NCBI RefSeq assembly: GCF_003148775.1
Contig: NZ_QGGW01000007.1
Location: 153,248 to 217,247, forward strand
Source of the DNA: Roseicyclus mahoneyensis
Lineage (GTDB): Bacteria > Pseudomonadota > Alphaproteobacteria > Rhodobacterales > Rhodobacteraceae
DNA length: 64,000 nt
Direction: 5' to 3'
Shown: positions 17,765 through 26,888 of the stretch, in pieces
How the letters are laid out: each line of letters begins with the position of its first letter
Position numbering within the stretch: the stretch's first letter is position 1
Position numbers and translations under genes: made by a program
The notes under the pieces: model-generated
Database searches by the model: none
What the model saw: only the letters and a program-made list of their open reading frames with translations
Told to the model about the DNA's origin: nothing

Positions 17765-17788
17765 GCACCCGCGCCGTGGCGCGGGTGC
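17765..17788. terminator. Strong hairpin between convergent allA and bhcD
   Basis: GCACCCGCGCC, GT, GGCGCGGGTGC: eleven perfect base pairs on both strands. No T run follows, so it is either a weak terminator or a barrier that protects 3' ends. The 188-bp gap also holds TTTCAAAAATATCCCCGCC, which I believe recurs in related genomes but cannot verify. Confidence 0.45.
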
Positions 17789-17854
17789 AGGGCCCAAGTG
17801 GTGAGGCAGATCGCGCAGCGATGGCCAAACCCGCGGGAGCGCGCCTTCCTATGC

Positions 17855-18850
17855 TCAGAGCGGAACGAGCGTAGCCATGCCGCGTGCGACGGCCTCGGTC
17901 ACGATGGCGTCGGCCACGGCCAGATCCTGCAAGCCCACGCCGGTGCCATCAAAAAGCGTGATCTCGTCGTCGGACGTCCGTCCCGGATGCGCGCCATTGA
18001 TGACGGCGCCGATGGGCGTGACGGCCTCGGCCCCGATCAGTCCCGCCGCGACCGCGTGCTGCGCCTCGCCGATGGTGACGCTTTGCGCCACCTCGTCGCA
18101 AAACACCGTCGCGAGGGCCAGCAGGGCCGCCTCGACCTCCTGCTTGCCCTTGGTGTCGGTTCCCATGCAAGCCAGATGCGTGCCGGGGCTGACATGTGCG
18201 GCCATGAGCGAGGGGGCGAAGCTCGAGGTGATCGTGATGATCACATCCGCCTCGCGCAGGCCCGGCAGGTCGACCGCCTGAAACGGCACGCCCATTTCCT
18301 CGGCTACCGCACCAAGACCCGGAAGCATGTCGGGGTGGTAGTTCCAGCCGATGACCTTTTCGAAGGCGTGCGTTTCCAGCGCCGCGCGGAGCTGGAACTT
18401 TGCCTGATGGCCTGCGCCCACCATGCCCAGCACCTTTGCGTCTTTCCGCGCCAGATGCTTGATCGACACCGAGGACGCGGCCGCCGTGCGCAGCGCCGTC
18501 AACAGATTGCCGCCGACCATCGCCTTTACGCGACCACTGTCGGGGTCGAAGAGGAAGACGCTCGACTGGTGGTTGATCAGCCCGCGCCGCTCAAGGTTAT
18601 GGGGCCAGTAGCCCCCCGCCTTGAGGCCCAGAACGCCACCCACAGCGTCGAAGCCGCCCTTGAAGCCGTAAAGCGCATCCTCGTGTCCCAAGGCTTCGCG
18701 CACCACGGGAAAGTTCACCGCATCGCCGGAGGCCATGGCGGCAAAGACCTTTTCCACCGCGTCGAAGGACGCCTTGCGGGTCAGCAGATCGGCGATCATC
18801 CCCTCGGGGACGATCGCCAGTTCATGGGCGGGGGATTTTCCGCCGTCCAT
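17855..18850 (-). CDS. bhcD: Iminosuccinate reductase (ornithine cyclodeaminase fold)
   Basis: 331 residues. In the beta-hydroxyaspartate cycle BhcD reduces iminosuccinate to L-aspartate with NAD(P)H. By sequence it is an ornithine cyclodeaminase/mu-crystallin homologue: GGYWPHNLERRGLINHQSSV, the Rossmann loop VLGMVGAGHQAKFQLRAAL, and DVIITITSSFAPSLM. The assignment as BhcD rather than ornithine cyclodeaminase comes from its place as the last gene of a complete bhcABC set. It starts 2 nt after the bhcC stop. Confidence 0.93.
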   Translation of the reverse strand: MDGGKSPAHELAIVPEGMIADLLTRKASFDAVEKVFAAMASGDAVNFPVVREALGHEDALYGFKGGFDAVGGVLGLKAGGYWPHNLERRGLINHQSSVFLFDPDSGRVKAMVGGNLLTALRTAAASSVSIKHLARKDAKVLGMVGAGHQAKFQLRAALETHAFEKVIGWNYHPDMLPGLGAVAEEMGVPFQAVDLPGLREADVIITITSSFAPSLMAAHVSPGTHLACMGTDTKGKQEVEAALLALATVFCDEVAQSVTIGEAQHAVAAGLIGAEAVTPIGAVINGAHPGRTSDDEITLFDGTGVGLQDLAVADAIVTEAVARGMATLVPL

Positions 18851-18852
18851 CC

Positions 18853-20016
18853 TCAGTAGGCCTTGCCGCGGGCCGACACGGGCCAGACCACCTCGACCTT
18901 GCCGTTCCGCACGCCGACATACCAGTCGTGCACGTTGCAGGTCGGGTCGCAGTGGCCGGGGACAAGGCGCAGCTTGTCGTTGACCTTGAGCACGCCCTCG
19001 GGGTCGGCAACGACGCCGTGCTCATCCGAGCATTTGACATACTTCACGTCGTCGCGGCCGAAGATGACCGGCAGGCCAGAGTCGACCGATTGTGCCTTGA
19101 GGCCGGCATCGACGATGGCCTTGTCGGCCTTGGCGTGGGACATGACGCTGGTCAGGATGAACAGCGCGTTTTCCCATTCGCCGCGGTCGATGCGGTTGCC
19201 ATCCTTGTCGAGGATGCGGCCGTAATCGGCATCCATGAAGGCGTAGCTGCCGCACTGAAGCTCGTTGTAGACGCCGGAATTTGACTCGAAGTAGTAGCTG
19301 CCGGTGCCGCCGCCGCCGACGATGTCGCACTCCAGCCCCTCGGCCTTCAGGCCTTCGACCGCATCGCGCACCATGTTGATGGCGATGGTGGTCTTGGCCA
19401 TCCGCTCGTCATAGCTGTCGAGGTGCTGCATCGCGCCTTGATAGGCCTGGATGCCGGAAAACTTCAGACCCGGCGCCGCGTCGATCGCCTTGGCGATCTC
19501 GATCACGGCGGGCGTGGTGGTCACGCCACAGCGGCCCGCGCCGCAGTCGATTTCCACCAGACACTCGATGGTTGTGCCATGCTTGACGGCGGCAGCCGAC
19601 AGGTCGGCCACGTTGGCGAGGTCGTCGACGCAGCAGATCGCGCGCGCGCCGAGCTTGGGGATGCGGGCAAGGCGGTCGATCTTGGCCGGGTCGCGCACCT
19701 GGTTGGAGACCAGAACATCCTTGATGCCGCCGCGGGCGAAGACCTCGGCCTCTGACACTTTCTGACAGCAGACGCCGACCGCGCCGCCAAGGCTTTCTTG
19801 CAGCTTGGCCACATCGACGGACTTGTGCATCTTGCCATGCACGCGGTGGCGCATGCCGTGCGAGGCCGCGTAATCGCCCATCTTCTTGATGTTGCGCTCC
19901 AGCGCATCGAGGTCGAGGATCAGGCAGGGCGTCTGGATATCCGCCTCGTCCATGCCGGGCAGGGCGGGGATGTCGTAGCCGACTTCCAGGGTTTCGATGT
20001 CGATGACGTCTTTCAT
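18853..20016 (-). CDS. bhcC: beta-Hydroxyaspartate aldolase
   Basis: 387 residues. It joins glycine and glyoxylate to (2R,3S)-beta-hydroxyaspartate. It is a PLP enzyme of the alanine racemase-like/D-threonine aldolase fold: RHRVHGKMHKSVDVAKLQ near residue 50-70 holds the PLP lysine, IVGGGGTGSYYF binds phosphate, and H355 and D357 in PGHCDPTCNVHDW are the expected metal ligands. GGGAGA lies upstream of the chosen ATG, 18 codons inside the longest frame. A 105-bp gap with a large palindrome separates it from bhcB. Confidence 0.95.
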   Translation of the reverse strand: MKDVIDIETLEVGYDIPALPGMDEADIQTPCLILDLDALERNIKKMGDYAASHGMRHRVHGKMHKSVDVAKLQESLGGAVGVCCQKVSEAEVFARGGIKDVLVSNQVRDPAKIDRLARIPKLGARAICCVDDLANVADLSAAAVKHGTTIECLVEIDCGAGRCGVTTTPAVIEIAKAIDAAPGLKFSGIQAYQGAMQHLDSYDERMAKTTIAINMVRDAVEGLKAEGLECDIVGGGGTGSYYFESNSGVYNELQCGSYAFMDADYGRILDKDGNRIDRGEWENALFILTSVMSHAKADKAIVDAGLKAQSVDSGLPVIFGRDDVKYVKCSDEHGVVADPEGVLKVNDKLRLVPGHCDPTCNVHDWYVGVRNGKVEVVWPVSARGKAY

Positions 20017-20052
20017 GGGTTCTCTCCCGGTTTGCGTTTCCGGCCCGGTCAA

Positions 20053-20105
20053 GGTGGGCGGATCGCCCACCCTACGGGCGGTGTAGGGTGGGCGATCCGC
20101 CCACC
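20053..20105. repeat. REP-like palindrome between bhcB and bhcC
   Basis: Two perfect 23-bp arms (20053-20075 and 20083-20105) around a 7-bp loop; each arm also contains the smaller palindrome GGGCGGATCGCCC. The motif GTAGGGTGGGCGATCCGCCC looks like a dispersed roseobacter repeat. Inside the operon mRNA it would form a very stable hairpin that could stabilise the bhcAB part or reduce bhcCD expression. Confidence 0.75.
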
Positions 20106-20121
20106 GATGATGGTCTTGCCC

Positions 20122-21087
20122 TTACATCCAGGGCAGCTTGTCGAGGTCCACGTTGCCCCCCGTGACGATGACGCCGACGCGCTTGCCGCGGAAGACGTCG
20201 GGGTTCTTGATGATCGTGGCCAGCGGCACCGCGCAGGACGGTTCCATCACGATCTTCATCCGTTCCCAGGTCAGCTTCATCGCGTCGATGATTTCTTGCT
20301 CGCTTGCGGTCAGGATGTCGGTGACGTGGTGCGACACGAAATGCCAGGTGTTTTCCTTGAGCGGCACCTTGAGGCCATCGGCGATGGTGTTGGGCGCGTC
20401 ATCCGCGATGATGTGACCGGCCTTGAAGGAGCGGTAGGCGTCATCGGCCTGTTCGGGCTCTGCGGCGTAGATCTTGACGTGCGGCGCGATGTTGGACAGC
20501 GTCAGGCAGCAGCCCGACACCATGCCGCCGCCGCCGATGGGGGCGATGACCGCCTCCAGACCCTCGACCTGTTCCATCAGCTCGCGCGAACAGGTGGCTT
20601 GTCCCGCGATCACGCGGGGGTCGTTGTAGGGATGCACGAAATCGGCACCCGTGCGAGCGTGAACCTCGGCAAATACCGCCTCGCGCGAGGTGGTCGAGGG
20701 CTCGCATTCGGTGATGATGCCGCCATAGCCGCGCACGGCGGCCTTTTTCGCCTCGGGTGCGGTGCGGGGCATCACGACATGGCAGGGGATGCCACGCCGG
20801 CCCGCCGCATAGGACAGGGACAGCGCATGGTTGCCCGAAGAATGGGTGGCCACCCCTTTGGCCGCCACATCGTCGGACAGGCCGAAGACCGCGTTGCACG
20901 CCCCGCGCACCTTGAAGGCACCGGCTTTTTGGAAGTTCTCGCATTTGAAGAACAGGTCCGCGCCGGTCAGCTCGTTCATGAATTGCGAGGTCAGGACCGG
21001 CGTGCGGTGGATGTAGGGCGCGATCCGCGCGTGGGCGGCCAGCACGTCGTCATAGGTCGGGATATGGGTCTCGATGGCGTCTTTCAT
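20122..21087 (-). CDS. bhcB: beta-Hydroxyaspartate dehydratase
   Basis: 321 residues. It removes water from beta-hydroxyaspartate, giving iminosuccinate. It is a fold-type II PLP enzyme like threonine dehydratase/serine racemase: FFKCENFQKAGAFKVRGA contains the PLP lysine, SSGNHALSLSYAA binds the substrate carboxylate, and PIGGGGMVSGCCL is the phosphate loop. The start is placed at MKDAIETHIPTYDD, 10 nt after bhcA, because the longer frame begins inside bhcA. Confidence 0.95.
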   Translation of the reverse strand: MKDAIETHIPTYDDVLAAHARIAPYIHRTPVLTSQFMNELTGADLFFKCENFQKAGAFKVRGACNAVFGLSDDVAAKGVATHSSGNHALSLSYAAGRRGIPCHVVMPRTAPEAKKAAVRGYGGIITECEPSTTSREAVFAEVHARTGADFVHPYNDPRVIAGQATCSRELMEQVEGLEAVIAPIGGGGMVSGCCLTLSNIAPHVKIYAAEPEQADDAYRSFKAGHIIADDAPNTIADGLKVPLKENTWHFVSHHVTDILTASEQEIIDAMKLTWERMKIVMEPSCAVPLATIIKNPDVFRGKRVGVIVTGGNVDLDKLPWM

Positions 21088-21097
21088 GGCGTTCCCC

Positions 21098-22288
21098 TCA
21101 CTCAGCGGCCAGCGCGACGGGCGCGGCGGTCCTGCGATACACCTCTTGCGCGGCGGCGACGCCGGAGCCGAGGCGGATGTCGAGGCCAAGATCGGCCATG
21201 GCCATTTCCGCCGTGGCCAGACCCGAGAGCATCAGCACATCGGTCAGGCTGCCCAGATGCCCGATGCGGAACACCTTGCCTGCGACCTGACCCAGACCCG
21301 CGCCGAAGGCCACTCCATACCGCTTGCTCGCGTGGCTGACGATGCGGCCGGCGTCGAAGCCCTCGGGCGTGCGGATCGCGCTGACCGTGTCGGAGTAAAG
21401 ATCGGGGCGGATCGCACAAAGCTGCAGACCCCAGGCCTGCACTGCGGCGCGCACGCCGGTTGCGATGCGGGTATGGCGGGCGAAGACATTGTCGAGCCCT
21501 TCTTCCATAAGCATCTCCGACGCGGTCTTGAGTCCGTTCAGCAGGCCGACGGCGGGGGTGTAGGGGTAGCCATTGATGGCATAGCCCTTCACCATGTCGC
21601 GGATGTCGAAATAGGTGCGCGGCAGGCCGCCGGTTTCCACCGCCGCCATCGCCTTGGGCGAAAACGCCGCGATGCCGAGACCTGCGGGCAGCATGAAGCC
21701 CTTTTGCGACCCGGTGACGGCCACGTCGATCTTCCAGCCGTCGAATTCGAAGGGCATGGAGCCGATGGAGCTGACCCCGTCGACAAACAGAAGCGCGGGG
21801 TGCTTGGCCGCATCCATCGCGCGGCGGACGCCCGCAATGTCAGAGCGCACGCCGGTCGCAGTCTCGTTATGGGTGGCCAGAACCGCCTTGATCTTGTGCG
21901 CTGTGTCGGCGGTCAGGATCTCTTCGAACCGGGCGGTTGGAATGCCCTCGCCCCAAGGCGTTTCGATGATCTCGACCGTCAGGCCGTGACGTTGGCACAT
22001 GTCGATCCACTTCTGGGAGAACATGCCGTTGCGCGCCGCCAGAACCGTGTCTCCGGGGGTGAGCGTGTTGGTGATGGCCGTTTCCCAGCCGCCCGTGCCG
22101 GTGGAGGGGAACACGAACACTTCGGCCACGGCCGATTTCAGCACGCGCTTCACGCCGTCACGGGCAGGGTGCAGGATATCCTTGAACAGGTCGGATCGGT
22201 GGTCGATCGTAGGCATGTCGCAGGCCCGGCGCAGGCTTTCGGGCATGTTCGTCGGGCCGGGAATGAAAACCGGGTTCTGCAGGCTCAT
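21098..22288 (-). CDS. bhcA: Aspartate-glyoxylate aminotransferase
   Basis: 396 residues. It transfers the amino group of aspartate to glyoxylate, giving glycine and oxaloacetate; first gene of the bhc operon. Class V aminotransferase features: FIPGPTNMPESLRRA, FPSTGTGGWETAITN, LFVDGVSSIGSMPFEFDGW and the PLP lysine K196 in TGSQKGFMLPAG. GGAG lies 9 nt upstream of the ATG. The 171-bp region to bhcR contains two candidate operators. Confidence 0.95.
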   Translation of the reverse strand: MSLQNPVFIPGPTNMPESLRRACDMPTIDHRSDLFKDILHPARDGVKRVLKSAVAEVFVFPSTGTGGWETAITNTLTPGDTVLAARNGMFSQKWIDMCQRHGLTVEIIETPWGEGIPTARFEEILTADTAHKIKAVLATHNETATGVRSDIAGVRRAMDAAKHPALLFVDGVSSIGSMPFEFDGWKIDVAVTGSQKGFMLPAGLGIAAFSPKAMAAVETGGLPRTYFDIRDMVKGYAINGYPYTPAVGLLNGLKTASEMLMEEGLDNVFARHTRIATGVRAAVQAWGLQLCAIRPDLYSDTVSAIRTPEGFDAGRIVSHASKRYGVAFGAGLGQVAGKVFRIGHLGSLTDVLMLSGLATAEMAMADLGLDIRLGSGVAAAQEVYRRTAAPVALAAE

Positions 22289-22350
22289 CAGGGTCTCTCC
22301 TCATCTCTCGTCTCCACATTAGTCTTTGCGGCCGCCGCGCACAATTTTTT

Positions 22351-22365
22351 TGAAAAGGTTTTTCA
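22351..22365. promoter_or_regulatory. Candidate BhcR operator, bhcA-proximal
   Basis: TGAAA-N5-TTTCA (TGAAAAGGTTTTTCA), a perfect palindrome with arms like the E. coli IclR box. Its centre lies 73 bp, about seven helical turns, from the bhcR-proximal site. Confidence 0.65.
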
Positions 22366-22413
22366 GAAATGCTAGTATGCGTCGAAGTTGTTTAATATCA
22401 AACGCTTGTATTT

Positions 22414-22439
22414 TTTCACAGGGTGAAAGTGTTTTTCAC
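22414..22439. promoter_or_regulatory. Candidate BhcR operator, three phased half-sites
   Basis: Half-sites TTTCA (22414), TGAAA (22424) and TTTCA (22434), each 10 bp apart. The last two form GTGAAA-N5-TTTCAC. This lies 20-45 bp before the bhcR start, suiting autoregulation together with control of bhcA. Confidence 0.65.
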
Positions 22440-22459
22440 TGCACTGCAGCGAGGCCAAA

Positions 22460-23308
22460 ATGCGTGACGATCCAGAGGTCGAATCCCCCCGTCCCGGGGC
22501 GTCGCGCGCCCGGGGACGCCCCAAGGCTTGGGACGACAAGACCGACCAGAACACGATCAAATCACTCGACCGGGCGATGGCGGTATTCGAGCATCTGTCG
22601 ACCATGCCGGGCGCCACCCTGTCGGAACTGGCCGCCGACACCGACCAATCGCCCGCCACGACCTACCGCATCCTGACGACGTTGGAATCGCGCGGGCTGG
22701 TGGAATTCGACGCGGGCGCGCAACTGTGGCACATCGGGCCGCGCGCCTTTCTGATCGGGGCGCGGTATCTGCGCCGCACCTCGGTCGTGGACCGGGCCCG
22801 GCCGATCCTGCGTCGGCTGATGGAGGCGACGGGGGAAACCGCCAACCTCGGCATCGCGCGCGAGGCGCATGTGCTGTTCGTCAGCCAGGTGGAAAGCCAC
22901 GCCTCGATCCGGGCGTTCTTTCCGCCGGGCTCGCTGTCGCCCATGCATGCCTCGGGCATCGGCAAGGCGCTGCTGGCCCAGATGACCGACGACCGTCTTT
23001 CGCGCTACATTGCCACGGCACCGCTTGACCGTTTCACCGTGCGCACGCTGACAGATCCCGTCGATCTGCGCGCAAACCTGCAAGAAACCCGCGCGCGCGG
23101 CTATGCCATCGACGACGAGGAGAAGAACGAGGGGATGCGCTGCATCGCGGCCCCTGTCTTCGACCACCATGGCGAGGCGGTGGCGGGCCTGTCGGTGTCG
23201 GGTCCGGTCAGCCGCGTCTCGGTGCGCGAGACGCCCCGTCTGGCCGAGGCTGTCGCGCGGGCGGCCGCGGATCTTTCGGCGGCCTTGGGGGCCGAGGCGC
23301 GGGGATGA
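22460..23308 (+). CDS. bhcR: IclR-family regulator of the bhc operon
   Basis: 282 residues. The N-terminal winged helix-turn-helix spans about 30-90 (SLDRAMAVFEHLST, SELAADTDQSPATTYRILTT). The C-terminal effector domain contains SPMHASGIGKALLAQ and RGYAIDDEEKNEGMRCIAAP. In Paracoccus denitrificans the homologue binds the bhc promoter and responds to glyoxylate; the same is inferred here from the divergent position. A GAGG site lies 7 nt before the ATG. The first 25 residues are charged and Arg-rich. Confidence 0.93.
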   Translation: MRDDPEVESPRPGASRARGRPKAWDDKTDQNTIKSLDRAMAVFEHLSTMPGATLSELAADTDQSPATTYRILTTLESRGLVEFDAGAQLWHIGPRAFLIGARYLRRTSVVDRARPILRRLMEATGETANLGIAREAHVLFVSQVESHASIRAFFPPGSLSPMHASGIGKALLAQMTDDRLSRYIATAPLDRFTVRTLTDPVDLRANLQETRARGYAIDDEEKNEGMRCIAAPVFDHHGEAVAGLSVSGPVSRVSVRETPRLAEAVARAAADLSAALGAEARG

Positions 23309-23589
23309 TGCGCGGTCGGATGGCGGCGGGTGACCGACCCGCTGACGGTTTCCCGGATCACCGGCGGGCGTGACCCCACGCCTGCAAGCATGAGGTCTGT
23401 CCCGCGTGACTTGCCTCACCCCAAACGGCAGCTTATCAACCCGAAGCGATGTTCAGGTGGACACGCGATCCACGAGCGCCACGGCACAGGCTCACTGGCC
23501 ATGGTCCGGGCGAGCCGAACGAGCATCAGCTGTCGGACTTTTTCCGGCTGCAGGGACGGCTGGTTCCTTCGCAAAGATGAGGCGAGAGC
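23309..23589. other. Intergenic region between bhcR and gmd
   Basis: 281 bp with no convincing gene, repeat or terminator. Short open frames exist in several phases but none has a family signature or ribosome site. It is the boundary between the bhc block and the polysaccharide locus and probably holds the gmd promoter. Confidence 0.4.
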
Positions 23590-24711
23590 ATGACGAAACG
23601 CGCGCTGATCACCGGGATAACCGGCCAGGACGGCTCCTACCTCGCGGAGCTGCTGCTCGGGAAGGGCTATGAGGTCCATGGCATCAAGCGCCGGGCGTCG
23701 ATGTTCAACACGCAGCGGATCGATCACATCTATGAGGATCCGCATCAGACCGACCCCAAGCTGCGGCTGCATTACGGTGATCTGACCGATACGTCGAACC
23801 TGACCCGCCTCCTGGCCGAGGTGAGCCCGGACGAGGTCTACAACCTGGGCGCCCAGTCTCACGTCGCGGTCAGTTTCGAAGCGCCGGAATACACCACCGA
23901 TGTCGATGCCATGGGCACCTTGCGGCTGCTGGAAGCCATTCGGTTTCTCGGCCTCGACAAGACGACGCGTTTCTATCAGGCGTCCACCTCCGAACTCTAC
24001 GGTCTCGTTCGGGAAACCCCTCAGACCGAGACGACGCCCTTCCACCCGCGTTCGCCCTATGCCGTGGCCAAGATGTATGCGCACTGGATCACGGTGAACT
24101 ACCGCGAGGCCTATGGGATGTATGCCTGCAACGGCATCTTGTTCAATCACGAGAGCCCGCGCAGGGGCGAGACCTTCGTCACCCGCAAGATCAGCCGGGG
24201 GCTGGCCAATATCGCCCAAGGGCTGGAACAGTGTCTTTACATGGGCAACATCGACGCATTGCGCGATTGGGGTCATGCGAAGGACTATGTCCGCATGCAG
24301 TGGATGATGCTGCAGCAAGATGCGGCCGAGGATTTCGTGATTGCCACCGGCGAACAGCATTCGGTGCGTGATTTCATTACTTGGGCGGCGGCCGATCTGG
24401 GCATTGCGCTGTCCTTCGAGGGTCACGGCGTTGACGAGGTGGCCCGGGTGAGCGCCGTGGCGGGGGACAATGCCCCCGCGGTTCGTCCGGGTGACGTCCT
24501 TTTGCGCATCGACCCCAAGTACTTCCGCCCTGCCGAGGTCCAGACGCTACTTGGCGATCCGTCCAAGGCCAAGGCCAAGCTCGGCTGGAAGCCCGAGATC
24601 ACCGCCCGCGAGATGTGCAGCGAGATGGTGGCCGAGGACTTGAAGACGGCGAAACGCCATGCCTTTCTCAAGTCGCATGGCTACAATTTGCCGGTGGCCC
24701 TTGAAGGGTGA
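23590..24711 (+). CDS. gmd: GDP-mannose 4,6-dehydratase
   Basis: 373 residues. It converts GDP-D-mannose to GDP-4-keto-6-deoxymannose, the first step to GDP-L-fucose. It is an extended [22 protein letters not shown] binds [18 protein letters not shown] follows, and the catalytic STSELYG...[12 protein letters not shown] holds Tyr and Lys. Full family length. Followed 9 nt later by the fucose synthase. Confidence 0.96.
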   Translation: MTKRALITGITGQDGSYLAELLLGKGYEVHGIKRRASMFNTQRIDHIYEDPHQTDPKLRLHYGDLTDTSNLTRLLAEVSPDEVYNLGAQSHVAVSFEAPEYTTDVDAMGTLRLLEAIRFLGLDKTTRFYQASTSELYGLVRETPQTETTPFHPRSPYAVAKMYAHWITVNYREAYGMYACNGILFNHESPRRGETFVTRKISRGLANIAQGLEQCLYMGNIDALRDWGHAKDYVRMQWMMLQQDAAEDFVIATGEQHSVRDFITWAAADLGIALSFEGHGVDEVARVSAVAGDNAPAVRPGDVLLRIDPKYFRPAEVQTLLGDPSKAKAKLGWKPEITAREMCSEMVAEDLKTAKRHAFLKSHGYNLPVALEG

Positions 24712-24720
24712 GGCCGCCTC

Positions 24721-25692
24721 ATGACCAGGATTTTCGTAGCAGGGCATCGCGGCATGGTCGGCTCGGCCATCCTGCGTCGGTTGACGGCGCGACGGGCGGA
24801 AGGCGAGAAGATCGACCTTGTCACGCGGACGCATGCAGAGCTTGACCTGACCGACCAGGCCGCCGTGAGAAGGTTCATGCAATCCGAACGTCCGGATGTC
24901 GTGATCCTCGCCGCGGCGAAAGTGGGCGGCATCCATGCCAACAACAGCTATCCCGCCGATTTCATCTACGAGAACCTGATGATCGAGTGCAATGTGATCC
25001 ATCAGGCTTTTGCCGCCGGGGTCAGACGCCTGCTGCAGCTGGGGTCGAGCTGCATCTATCCGCGCATGGCACCCCAGCCCATGGCCGAGGCGGCGCTCCT
25101 GACCGGGACGCTCGAGCCTACGAACGAGCCCTACGCCATCGCCAAGATCGCGGGCATCAAGCTGTGCGAGAGCTACAACCGTCAGCATGGCACCGACTAC
25201 CGAAGTGTCATGCCGACCAACCTCTACGGGCCGGGCGACAATTTCCACCCCGACAACAGCCATGTTCTGCCCGCGCTCATCCGCCGATTCCACGAGGCGG
25301 TCCGCGATGGGCTGGGCGAGGTGGTGATCTGGGGCACCGGCACCCCGCGACGTGAATTCCTGCATGTCGACGACATGGCCGAGGCGTCGCTTTTCGTGCT
25401 GGATCTGGACCGAACCATCTATGACGCGAACACCGAGCCCATGCTGAGCCATATCAACGTAGGCTCAGGTTCGGATGTCAGCATCGGCGACCTTGCGGCC
25501 ATGGTGGCGCAAGTGACGGGGTTTCAGGGCGAGATCCGCTGTGACACGACCAAGCCCGACGGCACCCCGCGAAAGCTCATGGATGTGAGCCGGCTTTCCG
25601 CGATGGGCTGGCGGGCGCGCATAGAGCTGCGCGACGGAATAGGCGGCACATATCGCTGGTTCCTTGAGAACGCTGCCGAAGCGCGCATGTGA
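24721..25692 (+). CDS. fcl: GDP-L-fucose synthase
   Basis: 323 residues. An epimerase-reductase that completes GDP-L-fucose. [17 protein letters not shown] is the cofactor loop, [19 protein letters not shown] is family specific, and [13 protein letters not shown]...[14 protein letters not shown] carries the Ser-Tyr-Lys catalytic set. Same operon as gmd. A fucosyltransferase gene follows on the other strand. Confidence 0.96.
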   Translation: MTRIFVAGHRGMVGSAILRRLTARRAEGEKIDLVTRTHAELDLTDQAAVRRFMQSERPDVVILAAAKVGGIHANNSYPADFIYENLMIECNVIHQAFAAGVRRLLQLGSSCIYPRMAPQPMAEAALLTGTLEPTNEPYAIAKIAGIKLCESYNRQHGTDYRSVMPTNLYGPGDNFHPDNSHVLPALIRRFHEAVRDGLGEVVIWGTGTPRREFLHVDDMAEASLFVLDLDRTIYDANTEPMLSHINVGSGSDVSIGDLAAMVAQVTGFQGEIRCDTTKPDGTPRKLMDVSRLSAMGWRARIELRDGIGGTYRWFLENAAEARM

Positions 25693-25704
25693 TGCCGTCC
25701 GCAC

Positions 25705-25733
25705 TTTCCCGGCGTTTATGAAGTCCGGGGAAA
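25705..25733. terminator. Possible terminator hairpin after fcl
   Basis: TTTCCCGG, 12 nt, CCGGGGAAA: eight pairs with one bulged base, between convergent fcl and the fucosyltransferase gene. No T run. Confidence 0.3.
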
Positions 25734-25760
25734 TCGGTGGCAAAGGTCCGCTTCAGGGCG

Positions 25761-26630
25761 TTACCCCGGGATCTTGATCCAGCTTGTCGGCCAGATGTCC
25801 GGGTTCTCGAATTCGGGATTGGCGAACCATCGCTCCGGCGCGGCGACGATCTTTTCCGGGTTCGGGTTCAGCCACGCCCCCCACCACGAGAACGAGGAAT
25901 TGGCGATGATGTGATGGCGGCACGAACTCATGAGCCGGAGGTCCTCGTAGTTCCGGTCCGGCCCATTGTGCCCGACGACCCTGATCTCGGCTGGCAGGAC
26001 AAGGTTTTCGCTGACCCAGGCGGGATCATCGGAAAAGGCAAAGACGACCGGCTCTTCGCCCATCTGCGCCGCGACATGATCGAGAGCGGCCGTGTAGTAT
26101 GCCGGTGTGCAGGTGCCGTGGAGAGCTGCGAATTTCGCGTTTTGCACGTAATCGCCACGTCGCACGTGCAGGGAAACGGCCCGCGGCTCGTCCTTGATCC
26201 GGGAGAGCCAGCGGGCATTCTCGGGGTCCGGCGGCATCTTGACCGTCAACTCGTCCCGGATGACCGAGCGGTGCTTTGCGAAATACCGTTCAGACTGGAA
26301 ATACCCCTCCAGCCAGACCGGCCCTGTGACTTGCGCCACGCGTGGGTCATAGCCGGGACCGGCTTCGCGCAGCCGCGCGGGTCCTCGTCGGGCCAGTCTC
26401 CAGAGCATGTGCGCAAGGGGGCGCTCGCGTGGGAATGGGGGCATCTCTGCATCCGGCACGGGCCGATCAGCAAGCTCGAACACATCCATCGCATAGCCGT
26501 GTTCGCGCGCGCGGCGATAATGACGGCGGTCGAGGACAAGATCCTGTCCCGTTGTGAGCGCCAAGGAGCGTCCGGCGGCATATTGGAACATCTGGTTTCC
26601 AAGGCCGCCAATCAGCGTCATCATGATCAT
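25761..26630 (-). CDS. alpha-1,2-Fucosyltransferase (GT11)
   Basis: 289 residues. The family signature GGLGNQMFQYAAGRSLA lies at the N-terminus, and HVRRGDY in the middle is the GDP-fucose binding motif shared by GT11 enzymes; NSSFSWWGAWLNPNPEKIV is the conserved C-terminal block. It transfers L-fucose from GDP-fucose, supplied by the adjacent gmd-fcl pair, to a surface glycan. The start could instead be the ATG two codons downstream. Confidence 0.93.
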   Translation of the reverse strand: MIMMTLIGGLGNQMFQYAAGRSLALTTGQDLVLDRRHYRRAREHGYAMDVFELADRPVPDAEMPPFPRERPLAHMLWRLARRGPARLREAGPGYDPRVAQVTGPVWLEGYFQSERYFAKHRSVIRDELTVKMPPDPENARWLSRIKDEPRAVSLHVRRGDYVQNAKFAALHGTCTPAYYTAALDHVAAQMGEEPVVFAFSDDPAWVSENLVLPAEIRVVGHNGPDRNYEDLRLMSSCRHHIIANSSFSWWGAWLNPNPEKIVAAPERWFANPEFENPDIWPTSWIKIPG

Positions 26631-26888
26631 TCGCGTTGCCCCTCTGAACGGCTGACGTCAACGGAGTGGCGAAAGCGCCGATGGCAAGCAGCGTCCCGAC
26701 ACCGATGCGATGGTGTTCCGGCTCGCTTGTCCCGTGTCACCGGTGGCCGACTGGTCGAGAGCGTGTTCACGGGGCGCGTTGAACCTGCATGGTCCTTGAC
26801 AGTTTCGGGCAGGCGGCCGGCACCGGGCTTTCCGTTTACGCGGCGATTGCCTCTTGCTAAGACCGTCCTTCTAGGCGGGGTTGAACTG

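Noticed and set aside
17855..18850. Ornithine cyclodeaminase
   Set aside because: Fold is right, but gene order with bhcA, bhcB, bhcC and bhcR makes iminosuccinate reductase (BhcD) far more likely.
20122..21087. Threonine dehydratase
   Set aside because: Same fold, but the complete bhc operon context supports beta-hydroxyaspartate dehydratase.
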